In this document: piece after piece, positions 59,738 to 64,000 of the stretch | Layout: each line of letters opens with the position of its first letter | Numbering within the stretch: position 1 is the first letter of the stretch | Assembly (NCBI GenBank): GCA_003864495.1 | Contig: ML133394.1 | Location: 310,001-374,000, forward strand | Length of the DNA: 64,000 nucleotides | DNA from: Nemopilema nomurai | Taxonomy: Eukaryota > Cnidaria > Scyphozoa > Rhizostomeae > Rhizostomatidae | Direction of reading: 5' to 3' | Made by a program: the position numbers and the translations under genes | The notes under the pieces: model-generated | What the model saw: only the letters and a program-made list of their open reading frames with translations | Database searches by the model: none | Told to the model about the DNA's origin: nothing

Positions 59738-62240
59738 ACCATTGAATAACCACTGGACTGTATAAATAGTTGCTAATCGTTTTTTGAAGTAGTGTTTCCC
59801 CACTGATTCCTACTCGCCTAAGATGTTTCAACTGTTTGTGACGTAAGAAACATTAAACAGGCCCAATGTAATGGTGTCCTTCCTTTGATGGGCTGCTTTT
59901 CGAATTCAGCGTTTGACGAATAATCCGTCCGCCACCTAAAGAGGAACAGCACTTGATTAACAAAAGCAATCATACATTTCCCCATGTTTAAACATCTGTT
60001 TCGTGGGAGGTTGGTTATAATCATTTGTTGATAATTCGCATACGGTGATATATAAATGTTTGAGCAAAGTCTATGTTCGGAAAAGAGAATTCAATCAAGA
60101 AAATGATGAACAGAATGTTTCCATTCATTCATTACGGATTTAACAACAACAACAACAACACCGTCTTCAATTTATCAAACGATTCTTAAAAACATTTGCT
60201 GGTTTGGCTAACAGCTAGATACCTATACGCAGGGAAAGGGCGTTGGATTCTTATGTAAGTGCAAAAGCGGTCGTTTTGCCAGTAAAACGACAAGGTCGAT
60301 TCTCTGAATGTCACCAAGGGATGTCTGCCAAGTTAGATTTGACGCATTTTCTATAACAGCTGCCTCCCCTTTTATGTTAGTACCATTGATCCGGTCAAGA
60401 TGCCTACTGTTTTCTTGCTTATTTCATGACTTTTTTACCTATTTTCACAATATAGAAAATATGCTGAAAAGTTATGATTATGATGACCATCATCACGGGC
60501 CTGATGACCATCTTTACATTGTAATTCTGGAACCGAAAGAAACTCAACAATGATGTTTGTTTTCCATGACAAATAACAATTAAAATGTATGCCAGTTTGC
60601 ATGCCTTCTTCTGAGGGGCAAATCACTCCAAAAAAAAAGATCTCGTACACCTTTTGTGAAAATCCTATTGTTTTATCAAAAAACCCCTGGAAATCCTATT
60701 GTTTTCGTGAAAATCCCGTACGCTATTTGCAGGAGAGAATTGCCCCTCGCCTTCTTCCTGGAGTAGATTGCTTCTAGTCTTTTTGTCAAGAACTACAAGC
60801 ATCGCACCTTTTTAATACGAAAGTAGTTTCCTCACAAAGTTAGCTAAATCATTCTTCATACTGTAATAACCGGCCTGTGAAAAGGCAATGTCGAAAATTT
60901 GCAACCGCTAGCAACGATCAACGATCACTATCTTCGCTTTACAGCAATACCCATCTCTATTGTTTCGCTTTTAAATACGACCCTGTTACCATTTTGTCTT
61001 AAATTCTTTTCAATGACGAAATAACCCGTAATTCTATAATTCATTCTTGCGCCTGTCCTCACAATTCGCGCCTTTGAATTGATCCCACTGACAACAGTAA
61101 AGAAAGCAATTAATTTTCAACAAACAAAGAGCTTATTCAAAAGACTCTAAGGTTCACGTGTGTGTGCTGCTTTCAGTGGCCTCATAATCATGTTTAACAT
61201 GAACCTCAAATTGGCATCCTAGAACCGTTCTGGGCCGCATATCACAAGCAAAATTGTATTTATAGGCATGTAAATCCTTAAGTTTGACGCCAAGCTGTTT
61301 TCAAGATAAATCACAAATGCATTAGATTTTGACCAACTTAGTCAATGCAGCTACCCACGCCACATTTTCTTTAGTATCGTCGAGAGGAAAGGGTGAGCAG
61401 AGGAAAATTTACTACGCCTCATAAGGGACCTGGTTTTCCAGTGTAGAAAAGTAACATTGTTCAAGCTTTTTTATTATGAAACTTGGTGAACGGGCAATGA
61501 ACCTTTTAAATTTGACAGTCAAATTTCAACAATAGGGTTCCAAAAAATGTTAAGATTAATTGTCTTGCTCGCAATGAGCACCATTTCATCGACACAATTT
61601 AAAGACAACATCCAGCTACAATTTACAATGTTTCGAAAGTGTCCATCGATCCATCTACATATCGATCTCTAAACATATATCAATGCTTCAAGAGTGCTTA
61701 AAGTGCTAATTATACATGAGAACACCAAGATAACTACGTGCTGATTACCTGATACTATAGCTCAAACACTACAGACCTTGACCATTTGAAGCCTTTTTTC
61801 ATGTGTATTCAGAAAACATGTTACGTTTATATCCATCGTAGCCATATATACGAAGCGGCGTACAAGGAACTGTTAAATTATTAATCAAGGAAGTAATCAA
61901 ACAATAATTCTCTGTATGTAATTTCTCGAAGATGACAATAGTCACGTGGCGATTCACTCTTGGATCGAAACTGCCTTACATCATCTGGTGTATAAATATT
62001 TTATACATAAGATCAAAGACTTACCAATATCTGATCCCTACTGATCATTACTCGCGGTGTGCCTAGGGCTAAAATCCAATCTTGATTTGAAGCATTTCAG
62101 CATCCATTACCTGTAAATTACATCTGTTTACAAGCGGTTTGGTGTTAGCGTTACTTGCTAAACATTCAGGTAAACACTTTGAGATAACTATAAATTGGAC
62201 AGTTAACTTATCCCTCCTCTCTCTCTCTTTCTTGCTGTAG
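59738..62240. other. GPCR upstream region and intergenic DNA
   Basis: The GPCR promoter should lie just right of 59738; the minus strand shows CTATTTATAC at about 59760-59769, a weak TATA-like string close to the start codons. An ACA microsatellite runs at 60143-60165. Two AAATCCTATTGTTTT strings lie within about 35 bp near 60660-60705. No supported gene was found. Confidence 0.4.
60143..60165 (+). repeat. (AAC)n microsatellite
   Basis: About seven AAC units in intergenic DNA. Confidence 0.85.
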
Positions 62241-63420
62241 GTTGCCTAGTGGCGGAATAACATTTTGAAAAGCTTCTTCAATCACGTAAAAGGCGTCGCG
62301 GCTTGATTTCTGCTTTTCAATTGAGGAATTCGACACGAGAATAATCCAGTTCACCATGGGAGCGCCAGAAACGCATAATTTATTATTCGTATCACTTTAG
62401 CTGGTAGTTTGTCTTCCAATTGTCAAAGCGCGTTAGCTGTGTATTAAGACATTGTCTGCTTAGATGTAATCCCGCCTTGTCTGCGTGTAAATGGCGCTGC
62501 AGACGTGCCAGATAGGGTGACCCTTTATTATGAGAACCCAATTGCGGAAAGGGAACAAGCCTAACCCATGACAGAACAGAGCAAAAGGCCTGCTAATATC
62601 ATGATGTTATGGATGACCGACCATGAATAGCTAATGACTTTAGATTTGCTAAGAGCATTATCTTTTCTTTTATATTATTTTGCTTTATGGAAAATTCTCG
62701 CTAAAGAGTCGTATTGACAACAAAAAAGGTCTCAATGATGGCTTCAGGCGCACGCAACTGAGGATATGTTTCTGTTACTTCGTTTTAAAATGTCTACGTT
62801 TTCAAATTTGCCCGTTTTTATTGATATTTTTATTCTACTGCTTCCATTACTCTCATTTCGCGATTTTTCCTCGCAGAAAAACACAGGCGTGTCCACAGCC
62901 GCATTTGTCTTCCCTCTGTTTGGCCTCAATGCGCTTCTTACGTTCTTTGTACACCAAAGCAGTATATTCCACGCGGAACAAGGCTATATGCGGTTATATC
63001 ATTATATGGGTTATTGGTTATATGCTGCGATCAGTTACTGCCACCGAAGACGCACCACTTTTGTAGGATAAAAGACGATTCCGATTCCGAATTCTGTTGC
63101 TGTTGTTGTACTATTTTCTAATCGCTTTGTTTTTGGTCTTTCCACTGAAAACGATCCGTTTTCAAATTATCCCGTTACCAAATCGCTCCGTTCTCAACAG
63201 CGCTTTCAAATGCCTCCGTTTTTATGCGTGTCAGTAAAACGTAAAGTCCAAAGCTCCGTTTTCATTTAAACGGAGTAACGGAAACATGGACTAAACTGAG
63301 TGAAGTATTTTAGTGGAGACCTCTTTGAGGCAAACATCGTTTATCAGTGAACGTTTCTTTTGCTGCGCAAATCTCTTTGGGGACCAAGGTTACTGTCCCG
63401 TGATCCTCCGAACTGAGTAG
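62241..63420. other. Intergenic, with possible MITE debris
   Basis: A strong acceptor-like pyrimidine tract ending in AG precedes this interval at 62216-62240, and an ATG in a good context (TTCACCATGGGAGCG) follows at 62355, but it opens only 13 codons. At about 63140-63290, repeated CCGTTTTCAAAT and CTCCGTTTT strings with an inverted AAACGGAGTAACGG near 63280 look like the inner part of a short DNA transposon. Overlapping frames at 62680-63071 show no known domain. Confidence 0.35.
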
Positions 63421-63423
63421 CTT

Positions 63424-63486
63424 CTATAAAGCGGCTGATAGCTACCGCATCAGCATTGCACCCTCACAAGATGGCAATATGGCGGT
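63424..63486 (+). promoter_or_regulatory. Promoter-like cluster near the right edge
   Basis: TATAAA occurs in TTCTATAAAGCGG at about 63425. About 45 bp further on, CAAGATGGCAATATGGCGG carries two overlapping YY1/downstream-promoter style AAGATGGC motifs. The spacing suits a core promoter reading to the right. The two ATGs open only very short frames, though ATGGCG|GTAGAG could be a donor. A gene would have to lie largely beyond the window. Confidence 0.3.
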
Positions 63487-64000
63487 AGAGACTCAGATTC
63501 CATCATCAATAATACAATTGCCGCCAGCAAAACCCTAGATAGGCTGATTTAATAGAAAGCTTTTCAAAGATGGTAAGCTTTGCCGAACAGTTCATTGATT
63601 ATCCTGTTTGAAACAATGAGTTCTCCAAAGTGTGCGCTTGAGCCCGCCTGCCTTCATGAAACTTGGGAAGTATGGATGGAATTATCAATGAGTCACCCAT
63701 CTCGTGATATGGAAGGAAGATCCTTTCTTCGTGCTCCCACACATCCAGCCTGAGCCCCGAAGGTGTTATTCTCGATGGATTGCACTTTTCTCGAAATTTT
63801 TATTGCAGTCAGAAATTTAACTCAACGTCAACACAGACATTTACGAAAGCTCATACTTTATGTTTAATATTGATATTCTAAGCAGTTAGAGATTAAGAAT
63901 TATTTTAAGATGGTCTTTGGCCTATTACTTCCTAGTAGGACTTGGCGATGTTTACGGGGCTTTGATTTTACCTTGTCAATATTAGTGAATACCCCATGCC
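63487..64000. other. Right-edge sequence, nothing recognised
   Basis: AT-rich sequence without a supported exon on either strand. Confidence 0.4.

Noticed and set aside
58920..59765. Plus-strand 281-aa open frame
   Set aside because: Antisense of the GPCR coding exon; Ser/Thr/Lys-rich translation without family resemblance.
60241..60310. tRNA-like GGTCGATTCTC string
   Set aside because: The B-box is imperfect and no A-box or paired arms could be placed at tRNA spacing.
1..64000. CRISPR arrays, bacterial operons, phage or retroviral genes
   Set aside because: The DNA is intron-bearing animal sequence. Repeat arrays lack CRISPR repeat-spacer form, and no reverse transcriptase, integrase or capsid frames were recognised.

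Overview
This is a window of animal nuclear DNA: AT-rich, sparse in genes, with phase-matched GT-AG introns and many small repeats. A cnidarian, most likely a hexacoral (stony coral or sea anemone), is inferred from compact introns, a FOXO protein with no obvious vertebrate paralogue signature, a single-exon class A GPCR of unusual type, and PIF/Harbinger and MITE debris. No species can be named from the sequence alone.

Layout, left to right. (1) 1-5277: a complete two-exon FOXO transcription factor gene on the minus strand (604 aa), with its 3' flank to the left. (2) 5278-31844: about 26 kb with no recognisable protein gene. It holds minisatellites, a tandem array of about 187 bp, a tRNA-related SINE-like block, probable MITE debris, one copy of a dispersed repeat and a few promoter-like spots. 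(3) 31845-38451: a four-exon MFSD9-type major facilitator gene on the minus strand (448 aa). Its first coding exon is only 69 nt and lies 3.9 kb upstream of exon 2. (4) 40690-42928: a small three-exon minus-strand gene for a 66-residue secreted peptide precursor, with an acidic middle and a basic C-terminus. It is too finely split to show as a long ORF. (5) 44270-45010: a decayed PIF/Harbinger transposase 5' fragment. (6) 45488-57772: a complete 16-coding-exon UFL1 gene on the plus strand (793 aa), with a foldback MITE, a 36-bp tandem repeat, a TGAT repeat and a short telomere-like array in its introns. (7) 58586-59737: a single-exon class A GPCR on the minus strand, convergent with UFL1. (8) 59738-64000: no recognisable gene; a promoter-like cluster near 63424-63486 may serve a gene beyond the right edge.

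The genes do not form one pathway. FOXO is the nuclear effector of insulin/PI3K-AKT and stress signalling. UFL1 is the ligase of the UFMylation system at the endoplasmic reticulum. MFSD9 is an orphan transporter. The peptide and the GPCR are cell-surface or secreted components of unknown partners. Exon joins were derived by hand: each pairs a GT donor with an AG acceptor in matching phase, and for FOXO, MFSD9 and UFL1 the joined protein runs collinear with the known family. Nothing here is a clearly new multi-gene system; the most original items are the small peptide gene and the atypical GPCR.
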